64,000 nt of DNA, taken from an uncultured Flavobacteriales bacterium (GTDB taxonomy: Bacteria > Bacteroidota > Bacteroidia > Flavobacteriales_G > Salibacteraceae). The DNA is taken from positions 62,001 through 126,000 of the forward strand of contig CALSRO010000003.1 in the NCBI GenBank assembly GCA_943788775.1. The letters run 5' to 3'. The position numbers and the translations under genes were made by a program. Position 1 is the first letter of the stretch, and each line of letters opens with the position of its first letter. The notes beneath the pieces were generated by a model. That model saw only the letters and a list, made by a program, of their open reading frames with translations. It did not search any database and had not been told where the DNA came from. This document shows positions 17,747 through 26,645 of this stretch, in pieces.

Positions 17747-19606
17747 TTACGCCACCTTTTCCGCAGGCTCGTCCTCAACAACGTCCTTTTCTACTTTCAA
17801 ATTATCGATAATAAATTCTTGCCTGTCAGGAGTGTTTTTACCCATGTAAAAGGAAAGTAAATCCTTCACAACTGCTTCCTTTCCGATGAGTACTGGATCC
17901 AGTCGAATATCTTCACCCACGAAATTCTTAAACTCTTCGGGAGATATTTCACCAAGCCCCTTGAATCGTGTGATTTCATTTGCCTTGCCCAACTTAGCAA
18001 CGGCAGCTTGCCTCTCCTCCTCGCTGTAGCAATAAATCGTCTCCTTTTTGTTTCGAACTCTAAACAGTGGGGTTTGCAACACAAACAAGTGACCTTGCTT
18101 CACAATTTCAGGAAAGAATTGCAAGAAAAAGGTCATTAAAAGCAGTCGGATGTGCATTCCATCGACGTCAGCATCTGTGGCAATCACCACCTTGTTATAG
18201 CGCAAATTTTCGATGCCCTCTTCAATATTCAAAGCTGCTTGAAGCAGGTTGAACTCTTCGTTTTCATAAACCACCTTTTTGGTCAGTCCAAAGGTGTTTA
18301 ACGGCTTTCCTTTCAGAGAAAACACCGCTTGGGTATTTACATCTCTGATTTTTGTAATGGACCCTGAAGCCGAATCTCCCTCACAAATGAAAATGGATGT
18401 TTCTAAATGACGATCGTTTTTGTCGCCTAGATGAACGCGACAATCTCTCAACTTTTTATTATGCAGGTTGGCCTTTTTTGCTCTGTCCTTCGCAAGCTTT
18501 TTTACGCCAGCCATTTCCTTGCGTTCTCGCTCACTTTGCTGGATTTTCTTCAAGAGCTTATCCGCCACTTCTGGATTCTTATGCAAGTAATTATCCAGAG
18601 AACGCGACATGAAATCATTGACAAATGATCTCATAGAAGGACCTTCAGGACCAACGTCTTGCGATCCTAACTTGGTTTTGGTCTGCGACTCAAACACGGG
18701 CTCCATCACTTTGACACTGATTGCAGCAGTAATCGATGTTCGAACATCCTGAGCATCAAATGTCTTTCCATAGTGATCTCGAATCACCTTCACAATGGTC
18801 TCGCGAAATGCTGCTTGATGCGTACCACCTTGTGGAGTGTATTGGCCGTTTACGAAAGAATAGTAGTCCTCACCATAGCTGTGCGTATGAGTGATCGCCA
18901 CCTCAATATCTTCACCTTCGAGGTGAATGACAGGATACAATGGTGTTTCATCGATATTGCGTTCTAGCAGGTCTTTCAAACCATTCTCCGACTGGTATCG
19001 TTCACCATTGAAATTTATGACGAGTCCACGATTCAAATAGGCGTAATTCCAAAGCATTTTGTCTACAAATTCAAACTTGAATTTGTAGTTCTTAAAAATC
19101 TCTTCGTCTGGTATAAAAGTTACTCGCGTACCCTTTCTTGTTGTTGTCGATTCTTCCTTGTGTTCTTCAGTAAGATTTCCCCTTGAGAACTCAGCAGATT
19201 TAATCTTTTCGTCTCGGACCGAATCCACTTTAAAATAGGAGGACAACGCATTAACAGCCTTGGTTCCAACTCCATTTAAACCTACGGACTTCTTAAACGC
19301 CTTACTGTCGTATTTACCACCGGTATTCATTTTAGAAACCGCATCCACCACCTTACCAAGTGGAATCCCACGTCCATAGTCACGAACCTTCACCTCATTT
19401 CCGCGAATACTCAGGTCGATATTCCGACCATTTCCCATGACAAATTCATCGATGGAATTGTCGATGACCTCTTTAATCAGAATGTAAATCCCATCATCAG
19501 CTGCGTTGCCGTCACCTAGCTTTCCAATGTACATTCCCGGACGCATGCGGATGTGTTCCTGCCAATCGAGGGTGCGTATGTTATCTTCGGTATATTCTGC
19601 TGACAT
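17747..19606 (-). CDS. parE: DNA topoisomerase IV subunit B
   Basis: 619 residues from the ATG at 19606. The reading frame extends 17 codons further, but homologs begin MS(A/E)xYTEDNI. The GHKL ATPase region has [17 protein letters not shown] and [13 protein letters not shown], and the TOPRIM region has [10 protein letters not shown] and DADVDGMHI. It supplies ATP-driven strand passage for topoisomerase IV together with the adjacent parC. A TTG-N19-TAAATTCG promoter lies about 20 bp upstream of the chosen start, inside the longer reading frame, which also supports the shorter start. Confidence 0.94.
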   Translation of the reverse strand: MSAEYTEDNIRTLDWQEHIRMRPGMYIGKLGDGNAADDGIYILIKEVIDNSIDEFVMGNGRNIDLSIRGNEVKVRDYGRGIPLGKVVDAVSKMNTGGKYDSKAFKKSVGLNGVGTKAVNALSSYFKVDSVRDEKIKSAEFSRGNLTEEHKEESTTTRKGTRVTFIPDEEIFKNYKFKFEFVDKMLWNYAYLNRGLVINFNGERYQSENGLKDLLERNIDETPLYPVIHLEGEDIEVAITHTHSYGEDYYSFVNGQYTPQGGTHQAAFRETIVKVIRDHYGKTFDAQDVRTSITAAISVKVMEPVFESQTKTKLGSQDVGPEGPSMRSFVNDFMSRSLDNYLHKNPEVADKLLKKIQQSERERKEMAGVKKLAKDRAKKANLHNKKLRDCRVHLGDKNDRHLETSIFICEGDSASGSITKIRDVNTQAVFSLKGKPLNTFGLTKKVVYENEEFNLLQAALNIEEGIENLRYNKVVIATDADVDGMHIRLLLMTFFLQFFPEIVKQGHLFVLQTPLFRVRNKKETIYCYSEEERQAAVAKLGKANEITRFKGLGEISPEEFKNFVGEDIRLDPVLIGKEAVVKDLLSFYMGKNTPDRQEFIIDNLKVEKDVVEDEPAEKVA

Positions 19607-19627
19607 GGTAGTCCGTTGAGGGAGTGG

Positions 19628-19657
19628 CGAATTTAACCACCATAGTTGGGCATTCAA
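19628..19657 (-). promoter_or_regulatory. Promoter TTG-N19-TAAATTCG for parE-parC
   Basis: On the minus strand TTG (19655-19657) and TAAATTCG (19628-19635) are separated by 19 bp. They match the Bacteroidota -33/-7 arrangement with a C at position 7 of the -7 box. The leader to the ATG at 19606 would be about 15 nt. Confidence 0.55.
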
Positions 19658-19777
19658 GGCCTTTGCCTTTCCTATTTTTCACATGGTTTTGAACAAAATT
19701 GAATCCGAAGGTTAACAAGTTGTCATTTGTTGAACAACAGCATAGTTAGAGTAAGCCTAAAACCTACTTTAGTTGTT

Positions 19778-20287
19778 GTGAAAACACTTTACATCGTTAG
19801 GCATGCAAAAAGCAGTTGGGACGACCCATCGCTTCCAGATAGAAAAAGACCATTAAACAAAAGAGGATTTAAAAACGCCCATGAATTGGCGAATTGTATA
19901 AAAATCTCCAACTATAAAGTTGACATGGCTTATTCAAGTCCAGCCAAGCGGGCCTTGAATACTGCAGAGATAATTTGTGATAAACTCGAAATCACTCAAG
20001 ATCAATTCAAAGTGCATGATGGGTTCTACCCATTGAATTATCGCTACCTCTTTCAATTCATCCAGAATTTGGACAATTCATTGGAGGCTGTTTTAATCGT
20101 TGGTCACGAACCTGCGCTTTCGCAATTTGTCAATCACTTCCTTGAAACCCCTCTTGAAAAGCTGGTAACCGGGTCATTGACGAAGTTGGATTTCGATGTC
20201 GCTCATTGGAGAGATGTTAGACCTAGTTCCATATTAAAAATTCATCATTTGAATCGACATTATTGGTCAGGAGTAGAATTAAAGTAA
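19778..20287 (+). CDS. SixA-like histidine phosphatase family protein
   Basis: 169 residues from a GTG at 19778. The catalytic RHG-type motif reads LYIVRHAKSSWDD, the usual form in SixA-like proteins, with a later GHEPALSQFVN. The fold is the histidine phosphatase (phosphoglycerate mutase) superfamily. SixA removes phosphate from phosphohistidine on signalling proteins, but the substrate here is not known. The frame stays open upstream to a TTG at 19727, but family members begin M-K-x-L-x-(I/L)-V-R-H. A TACTTTAG box just upstream also supports the GTG start. Confidence 0.85.
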   Translation: MKTLYIVRHAKSSWDDPSLPDRKRPLNKRGFKNAHELANCIKISNYKVDMAYSSPAKRALNTAEIICDKLEITQDQFKVHDGFYPLNYRYLFQFIQNLDNSLEAVLIVGHEPALSQFVNHFLETPLEKLVTGSLTKLDFDVAHWRDVRPSSILKIHHLNRHYWSGVELK

Positions 20288-20302
20288 TCTGAGTGATGTT
20301 GC

Positions 20303-20310
20303 TAGCTTTG
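20303..20310 (+). promoter_or_regulatory. -7 box TAGCTTTG for the acyl-CoA reductase gene
   Basis: A perfect TAnnTTTG octamer ends 4 bp before the ATG at 20315. Transcription would then start at or very near the start codon, suggesting a leaderless or nearly leaderless mRNA. No clear TTG is seen at the -33 spacing. Confidence 0.5.
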
Positions 20311-20314
20311 CCAC

Positions 20315-21343
20315 ATGCTATCGAAAGAGGAAATCATCCATTGCCTAGACCATTTGGGTCGCTTTTTAACTGAACAACTCACACAAGAAGACTCAACATG
20401 GGTTGATCAAATTACGCGTGCAGCATATCTTCAAAATGGTTGGTTCGAAAAAAGAGAGGTGATTTATTCACTTGAATATTGGTCAAAAGCCTTAAATTCA
20501 GAGGATCTCTCGCAATGGGTCTTTGATGTAGCGTTTCCAGATTCACCTAAGAAAGTTGGGTTAATACTCGCTGGAAATATTCCGATGGTTGGGTTTCACG
20601 ATGTTATCTCCACGATACTTAGTGGCAATATTGCCATGATTAAATGTTCGAGCTCGGACAGTATAGTGATTCCGGAACTATTGAATCAACTATCAATCTT
20701 GAACCCGGAGATTGCTGGCAGTTTTGAATTTGTCGATCGACTCAAAGGATTCGATGCAGCCATTGCTACGGGAAGCAATAACAGCACCAGATACTTTGAA
20801 TCCTATTTTTCTCATGTTCCGAATATTATACGCGGAAACAGAACCAGTATTGCGGTTCTAAACGGAAAGGAAAGCGAGGATGAATTGCATGGTCTAATGA
20901 AGGATTGCTTCACATATTTCGGATTAGGATGCAGAAATGTGACAAAGCTTTATTTACCTGACAATTACGAATTGAATGAAATTTTTAAGGCTTCAATACC
21001 GTTTGCTTACTTAGCGGAAAACAATAAATACGTCAATAACTACATTTATCACAAGGCGCTAATGATGATGGAAAAGAAGGCCGTTTTGGAAAACGAACTT
21101 ATTTTAATGATCGAGAACCCTTCCCTTTTCTCTCCTGTGAGCGTCTTGAATTATGAATATTATAAAAATGAAGAGGATTTAAATCTTAAAATAGAACAAA
21201 ACTTGGATCAAATACAGTGTGTGGTTGGAGGCAACAATCGTTTATTAGGTACAGCACAATCCCCAAAACTTAATGATTACGCAGATGGCGTGAACACCCT
21301 CAGTTTCTTATCAAAACTCGGTGGTTTAAAGCTCTCAAATTAA
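20315..21343 (+). CDS. LuxC-type acyl-CoA reductase
   Basis: 342 residues. The aldehyde dehydrogenase-like fold shows LILAGNIPMVGFHDV, IATGSNNSTRYFE, IIRGNRTSIAVLNG and the catalytic cysteine Cys206 in FGLGCRNVTK. It belongs to the LuxC family that reduces acyl-CoA or acyl thioesters to aldehydes with NADPH. No luxAB or fatty alcohol genes are nearby, so the role is probably in lipid or aldehyde metabolism. It may instead act on an aminoacyl or acyl intermediate. It stands alone between the SixA-like gene and the T9SS operon. Confidence 0.87.
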   Translation: MLSKEEIIHCLDHLGRFLTEQLTQEDSTWVDQITRAAYLQNGWFEKREVIYSLEYWSKALNSEDLSQWVFDVAFPDSPKKVGLILAGNIPMVGFHDVISTILSGNIAMIKCSSSDSIVIPELLNQLSILNPEIAGSFEFVDRLKGFDAAIATGSNNSTRYFESYFSHVPNIIRGNRTSIAVLNGKESEDELHGLMKDCFTYFGLGCRNVTKLYLPDNYELNEIFKASIPFAYLAENNKYVNNYIYHKALMMMEKKAVLENELILMIENPSLFSPVSVLNYEYYKNEEDLNLKIEQNLDQIQCVVGGNNRLLGTAQSPKLNDYADGVNTLSFLSKLGGLKLSN

Positions 21344-21400
21344 TTTTTGTTCGTAATGATTATTAGATTTTCTTTGCGAGTTAAATCTCTAATTTATTAG

Positions 21401-24106
21401 ATGAACAAGGCGAAACGTCCCATAGATTGGCTTTTTAAGCTATTCATTACCTTTCTTTTCAGCTTCGCGCTGATCAATATTAATGCTCAGGAATTCCAAG
21501 AGGACTTTGGCACAGCGGCTGTTTGCAGCGAGATTACCGAGGTTCCGATTGTGGCAAACGGATCTACAAATAGTACACAATGGCGAGCAATTTTGGACGG
21601 CACCAACTCCCTAGACACCATGAATCGTTGGTTTATCAGCTCACGCGAATCCAATGAGGGTCAAGGCAACTGCTCTGACGGTTGCAGCGGTGGAGGTTCA
21701 TTCGATAAAACTCTACATGTAAGCACAGCATACAATACAACCGACCCTCGAGCATTGTATAATAAAGACAGTCTTACCGATATATGGGTCTATGCTCCTG
21801 TATTTAATGCTCAAGCCACATCTGGAGATTTAAGAGTTGAGTTTGATTACTTGGAAGTTGGAGATTCAGCCGATGACAATGCTACCTTTGTGGTACATGT
21901 TGGTAATTCTGGATACTTGAGTCCAAACTATGGAACCTTCGACCTTCAAAAAACCAATAGCACTTTGTGTCCAAACGGGGAATGGTCACATTACGTGTTA
22001 TACTTGGATGCCACGGTCAATTCACAAACTCAACTAAACTTTGGTTTTCATTGGGTGAATGATAGTAATGGCATAGGCGGTAATCGATCTTTTGCCGTAG
22101 ATAATTTTGAAATCTATGAAAGCGATCCATTGGCTGGCTTTGATGTAAGTGATTCTGTTATTTGTATAGATGGTACCATTGATTTCATTGATACCTCACT
22201 AGGTAACCCAAATGGTTGGGTTTGGCAATTTGGAGGTGGTGCGATCCCGACTACTGCCAATACGCAGAATGTGAGCGGGGTTCAATTCACGACTGCAGGC
22301 ACTCATACAATCACTCTAACTGTTGGCAATAACAACGGTAATAACGACACCACATTTACCATTCAGGTGGATTCTTGTTATCCACCAACTCCGGCATTTG
22401 TTGCCTCAGACACAACGCTTTGTCAAGGACAGTGCATCAATTTCACTGACCTTTCCATTCCAGGAGCTTTTGGCACTGGTGGTTGGATATGGCAATTTCA
22501 AGGTGCGACTCCCCCTACTAGCACTGATCAGAACCCACAGAACATTTGTTATCCATCTACGGGTTTATATGGTGTTACTTTGACTGTAACGGATACTTTA
22601 TCTGGAAGAGATTCTACAATAATCTTTCCGCAAGCCATAAATGTCGGTACCTGCCAAATTCCTGTAGCAGCATTTATTACCGACACCAATAGAATTTGTA
22701 ATAATGACTTCGTAGAATTCTATAGCATTTCTACAGGTAACCCCGACTCAATTCGTTGGGAGTTTGGTACTGCTGCCAATCCATCAATATATGAATCGAG
22801 TTCGGACAGCGCTGATACCGTTCAGGTATTCTTTCCATCTCCTGGAACATATACTATAACAATGACGGTTTGGAATGGTGCTGGCACAGATGATACAATA
22901 GGAGTATTCCAAACCATCATAGTAGATAGCTGTCCTCCTCCTATCCCAGATTTCACAGTGAGCAGCAAAACGATCTGTCCAGGAGTTGCGGTAGTGTTTG
23001 AAGACTTAAGTCAATTTGCAACTGAGTGGGAATGGGAATTCATCGGTGGTATTCCTGGCGTATCCATTGAGCAAAACCCTGAAGTTCGTTATGATAGTGC
23101 GGGTATATATCCTGTAACACTGACCGTTAAGAATGTCAATGGTGATAGTACATTGATCGAACTCGAGTTCATTGTGGTTGACTCATGTCTACCGCCTAAC
23201 CCAAGATTCGAAGTAGAGCGCGACAGTATTTGTCGTGGCACCTGCGTTCAATTCTTCAATACAAGTCAACGCACGGATTCTATCTTCTGGATATTCTGGT
23301 GGCATCCCGACTCTACTACAAATGATACAATACTTACATTGAACGCTTCTGGTGATACCATTGACACTTTCTATACGGCAACGGATTATTATCCAATGTT
23401 CATCGGGGCAGATAGTATAGTAGATACCATTTTCATGGAACAAGATCCGATCTATTGTTTCAACGATAGTGGTGTTGTTGGTGTTCAACTTTTCGCATTC
23501 AATGAATATGATGTAGCCATTGAAAATTCGCAGGATGTGCCAATCTTGAATATTGGCGGAAAGTATCCTAAACTAAATCCTGGTTCGAATAAAACGGTGA
23601 GGATAGATAATATTGATAGTAGGTTCTATTTGGATGACACAACCAAGTTTGAGGCTAGTGGCACTGGTCCTTTCTACAGCTGGTTCCCCGAAGAGGATCT
23701 ATCCTGTTTTGATTGTCCGAATCCAATAATTTATCCTACAGAAACCAAGAAGTACATCATTACAAACTACGATGAATATGGATGTCAAGCATTTGACTCT
23801 GTAATCGTATTTGTAGAAGAGTCTTATTACGCAGGTATTCCGAACATATTTAGTCCAAATGGAGACAACGTCAATGACGTGCTTTGGGTAAGAGGAAATG
23901 GAATATCATCAGAAGGGTTTGTTCTAAGAATTTGGAACCGTTATGGTGAAACCGTCTTCGAATCATTCACCCAAAATGAAGGCTGGGACGGAACCTACAA
24001 AGGAGTTCCTGCTCCAATTGGTTCTTACACTTTCTACTCCAAAATCACTTTCTTGGATGGAACAACAGAGGAATTGAAAGGAAACGTAACTATAGTCCGA
24101 TACTAA
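21401..24106 (+). CDS. PKD-domain secreted protein with T9SS type B sorting domain
   Basis: 901 residues with a signal peptide (FITFLFSFALININA, then QE). Several PKD-like domains repeat the pattern 'P F/A x x S D T x I C x G' plus W(Q/E)F and YxVTLTV (about 255-640). The protein ends in the gliding-motility-associated C-terminal domain (IPNIFSPNGDNVNDVLWVRG ... IWNRYGETVFES ... GWDGTYKG). This type B signal directs T9SS export, usually paired with a PorP/SprF protein. The next gene encodes such a partner and starts in the stop codon of this one (TAATG), so they are translationally coupled. Confidence 0.92.
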   Translation: MNKAKRPIDWLFKLFITFLFSFALININAQEFQEDFGTAAVCSEITEVPIVANGSTNSTQWRAILDGTNSLDTMNRWFISSRESNEGQGNCSDGCSGGGSFDKTLHVSTAYNTTDPRALYNKDSLTDIWVYAPVFNAQATSGDLRVEFDYLEVGDSADDNATFVVHVGNSGYLSPNYGTFDLQKTNSTLCPNGEWSHYVLYLDATVNSQTQLNFGFHWVNDSNGIGGNRSFAVDNFEIYESDPLAGFDVSDSVICIDGTIDFIDTSLGNPNGWVWQFGGGAIPTTANTQNVSGVQFTTAGTHTITLTVGNNNGNNDTTFTIQVDSCYPPTPAFVASDTTLCQGQCINFTDLSIPGAFGTGGWIWQFQGATPPTSTDQNPQNICYPSTGLYGVTLTVTDTLSGRDSTIIFPQAINVGTCQIPVAAFITDTNRICNNDFVEFYSISTGNPDSIRWEFGTAANPSIYESSSDSADTVQVFFPSPGTYTITMTVWNGAGTDDTIGVFQTIIVDSCPPPIPDFTVSSKTICPGVAVVFEDLSQFATEWEWEFIGGIPGVSIEQNPEVRYDSAGIYPVTLTVKNVNGDSTLIELEFIVVDSCLPPNPRFEVERDSICRGTCVQFFNTSQRTDSIFWIFWWHPDSTTNDTILTLNASGDTIDTFYTATDYYPMFIGADSIVDTIFMEQDPIYCFNDSGVVGVQLFAFNEYDVAIENSQDVPILNIGGKYPKLNPGSNKTVRIDNIDSRFYLDDTTKFEASGTGPFYSWFPEEDLSCFDCPNPIIYPTETKKYIITNYDEYGCQAFDSVIVFVEESYYAGIPNIFSPNGDNVNDVLWVRGNGISSEGFVLRIWNRYGETVFESFTQNEGWDGTYKGVPAPIGSYTFYSKITFLDGTTEELKGNVTIVRY

Positions 24107-25194
24107 TGAAAAGAATTCTCACAGCCATACTGTTATTGACTGCATGTTCTTTGTTTGAAGCGCATGCTCAGCAATATGGAGGACTATACGATCCAATGTT
24201 AACCATGTATAGTTTCCAATCTCAAAATATCAACCCAGCACTTATTGGTAATGAAAACCATAAGTGGAAAATGTCGGCCATCTATCGGGAGCAAACATAT
24301 ACTGTACATCAGCCTTTCAGAACAGCATCGGCTAGCTTTGACATGAACCTTCCAATCAACGCTTGGAATGGGAATATCTGGGGATTTGGATTATCATTTC
24401 TAAACGATATGCAAGGGGATGCCTTTATCCGCAACACGGGAATTATGGGCTCCTTCTCATTAGGTCAGTTTCTTGATCCAAGAATGCAGCACAGCATTAG
24501 TGTTGGTTTTCAAGGTGGTTTAGCTAATAGAGCTATTGACTACAGCGAGGCATATTGGAATAGTCAATGGGTTGGTGAAGGTTTTGATACAAAAGTTGAA
24601 ACTGGAGAGCCGTTAATTACGGATGTTCGAAATTATTTCGATATGTCTACTGGAGTTCAATACTCCTACTTCAGCGGAGAGCTCATAGAATTTACTGGTG
24701 GTTTAGGCGTATATCATGTTAATCGACCTGATGTTAGTCTTTACATTGATACAGCCAATACAAAACTTTCAAGAAGAGGAACCGTTCATTTGGATTTTGT
24801 TCATCGAATTAGAGACAACAGCATGTTTGCATTACGTCCGAGCGTGTTATACTCTAGACAAGCCCAAAGAGGTAACTTACGTGCAGGTACGCAATTTCAA
24901 TTTCTGTTTAATGAAGGAACAAGAACAACAGGAAAGCGCAGTGAGTCAAGTATTTCCTTCGGATTATTTGGTCGTGTGGCTTTACCAGAAACTGGAAGCG
25001 TATTTGATGTTTTAGGAACACTAAGCATGGAGTTTGCTGGATTCAGCTTTGGTGCAGGTTACGATGTTCCACTTGGATCTTTCAGCACAATTAATGGCTA
25101 CGAAGGAGCCTTTGAATTCATGATGAGCTATCGTGCTGGATACCGAAGAGGTCTCTACAACAAGTACAGTCCTAAGAAAAAAGGTCGACTGTAA
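24106..25194 (+). CDS. PorP/SprF family type IX secretion membrane protein
   Basis: 362 residues with a signal peptide ending near AHAQQYG. The hallmarks of the PorP/SprF family are QYGGLYDPMLTMY, NINPALIGN, MSAIYREQTYTV and LRPSVLYSRQA, followed by an outer-membrane beta-barrel pattern. These proteins attach type B T9SS substrates to the cell surface. The one-base overlap with the upstream type B substrate gene identifies the likely client. It is probably one of several paralogs in the genome. Confidence 0.93.
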   Translation: MKRILTAILLLTACSLFEAHAQQYGGLYDPMLTMYSFQSQNINPALIGNENHKWKMSAIYREQTYTVHQPFRTASASFDMNLPINAWNGNIWGFGLSFLNDMQGDAFIRNTGIMGSFSLGQFLDPRMQHSISVGFQGGLANRAIDYSEAYWNSQWVGEGFDTKVETGEPLITDVRNYFDMSTGVQYSYFSGELIEFTGGLGVYHVNRPDVSLYIDTANTKLSRRGTVHLDFVHRIRDNSMFALRPSVLYSRQAQRGNLRAGTQFQFLFNEGTRTTGKRSESSISFGLFGRVALPETGSVFDVLGTLSMEFAGFSFGAGYDVPLGSFSTINGYEGAFEFMMSYRAGYRRGLYNKYSPKKKGRL

Positions 25195-25224
25195 CTTTCT
25201 CATCGCTTTTTCATCATATAGATC

Positions 25225-25956
25225 ATGAGGATTAAAGCATCCCTCCTATTTATTTTCGGCTTGATGTTTTTCTCAGCATCACACTCCCAAGAAGTATTGA
25301 TCAAAGGAAAGGTCATGCATCCTGCTGATCCAACTTTTAACTTATTGATCGTCAATCAAACCACTTCTCGCGGTGAGTTTGGAAATTCGGATGGAACATT
25401 TGAAATAAAGGCAGATAAAAAAGACACATTGTTAGTTGGAGCCCTTGGATACAAAACCCAGAAAATTTGCTTTGCCGATAGCGCTGATCGCGAAGTCTAT
25501 GGGGTGACTATTTACGTGAACAGATTGGCCTATGAATTGAAAGCGGTCAGTATCATGCCGCAACGAGAACTAGACTCCATTCAAAAAGACATTCGCGACT
25601 TAGGCTATGATGAAAGAGACTATATGTTGAGCGGAATTGACGCTGTGCAGAGTCCCCTTACATTTTTATACCAACAGGTAAGCAGGCAGGAACGTATGAA
25701 ACGAAATGCTTACGAAGTGATTAATGAAGATAGAAGACGAGACTTATTAAAAGAACTATTCGTAAAGTATGTGAGTTATGACATCATTGACTTAAGAAAA
25801 GATCAATTCGAAGACTTCATTGACTTCATGAATGTGAGTGAATCACAAATGAAGTCCATGTCTCAATATGAGTTTGTGGTTTTCACTAAGCAACGTTATG
25901 TGGCATTTAAGAACACTCCGAGTAAGTTGCGCCAGGACATAGATACCCACGACTGA
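25225..25956 (+). CDS. Secreted protein with carboxypeptidase-like regulatory domain
   Basis: 243 residues with a signal peptide (SLLFIFGLMFFSASHS, then QE). Residues of about 24-110 form a carboxypeptidase-regulatory-like (CarbopepD_reg_2) beta domain, here EVLIKGKVMHPADPTFNLL, DGTFEIKADKKDTLLVGALG and YKTQ. The rest is helical and charged with no family I recognise. It follows the PorP/SprF gene by 30 bp and is probably in the same operon, so an accessory role for the type B substrate is possible but unproven. Confidence 0.8.
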   Translation: MRIKASLLFIFGLMFFSASHSQEVLIKGKVMHPADPTFNLLIVNQTTSRGEFGNSDGTFEIKADKKDTLLVGALGYKTQKICFADSADREVYGVTIYVNRLAYELKAVSIMPQRELDSIQKDIRDLGYDERDYMLSGIDAVQSPLTFLYQQVSRQERMKRNAYEVINEDRRRDLLKELFVKYVSYDIIDLRKDQFEDFIDFMNVSESQMKSMSQYEFVVFTKQRYVAFKNTPSKLRQDIDTHD

Positions 25957-26046
25957 CCTTTTCAACATTTAGCCTTTACAAAAGGCCGAAAGTCTTCGTT
26001 TTCGAACTTCTTGCTATTTGTTTATTAGCTGCTAAGAAATTTGATA

Positions 26047-26580
26047 ATGAAAAAGTACTTTTTAGCCGTGTCCTTACTCGCTTTTGTCCACGTTGGAATT
26101 TCGCAGCACAGCGTTGTCTTGAAAACAGGTGATAAAATTGAAGGAGTCGTAATGGAGTTGATGAATGATGAACTCACGATATATGTGAATCGAGAACCCA
26201 AGAAAATAGCCTTAAAGGATATCAGTTCTATCTTTTTCGATGAGTATGTGCCCTATGACGGCAGTATAAAAGATGAGACTCCAATCCGGAAAATGAAAAG
26301 CGCAGATGGCGGTTACATGGTTGAATACCAAATCAAAGATAGAGAGATGATTCAACCACCGAGGCTCTCTAACGCGACCGAAAAGCAAGGAACGGTTGTG
26401 GTTGAAGTCACCGTGAACCGATCAGGAACAGTATTAAAGGTTGAATCTGGAGTGACAGGCAGCACGACAAGCGATGAATACTTACTGACTAAGGCGGAGT
26501 ACGCTTGCAAAGGCATCAAGTTCAACGAATACATGAAAGCTCCATTAGAAACAAAGGGGTTAATCATCATCCATTATTAA
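26047..26580 (+). CDS. Secreted protein with TonB C-terminal-like domain
   Basis: 178 residues from the ATG at 26047; an in-frame TTG lies two codons upstream. A signal peptide (FLAVSLLAFVHVGIS, then QH) precedes a beta-rich part (VVLKTGDKIEGVVMELM, like secreted proteins with a GDxIxGxV motif). The C-terminal half (GTVVVEVTVNRSGTV ... AEYACKGIKFN) resembles the TonB C-terminal fold. There is no transmembrane helix or proline-rich linker, so it is not a classical energy transducer. Confidence 0.75.
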   Translation: MKKYFLAVSLLAFVHVGISQHSVVLKTGDKIEGVVMELMNDELTIYVNREPKKIALKDISSIFFDEYVPYDGSIKDETPIRKMKSADGGYMVEYQIKDREMIQPPRLSNATEKQGTVVVEVTVNRSGTVLKVESGVTGSTTSDEYLLTKAEYACKGIKFNEYMKAPLETKGLIIIHY

Positions 26581-26593
26581 AATCTAAAGCGCA

Positions 26594-26632
26594 CAAAAAA
26601 GCCCGAACAACCAATGTTGTTCGGGCTTTTTA
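26594..26632. terminator. Bidirectional Rho-independent terminator
   Basis: An 11-bp perfect stem (26601-26611 with 26616-26626, loop CAAT) is flanked by an A tract on the left and a T tract on the right. It serves the + strand gene ending at 26580 and the - strand peptidase gene ending at 26646. Confidence 0.92.
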
Positions 26633-26645
26633 CATTCTATCAATA

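Noticed and set aside
25972..25986. Terminator after the gene ending at 25956
   Set aside because: GCCTTT-aca-AAAGGC forms a short stem without a T tract.
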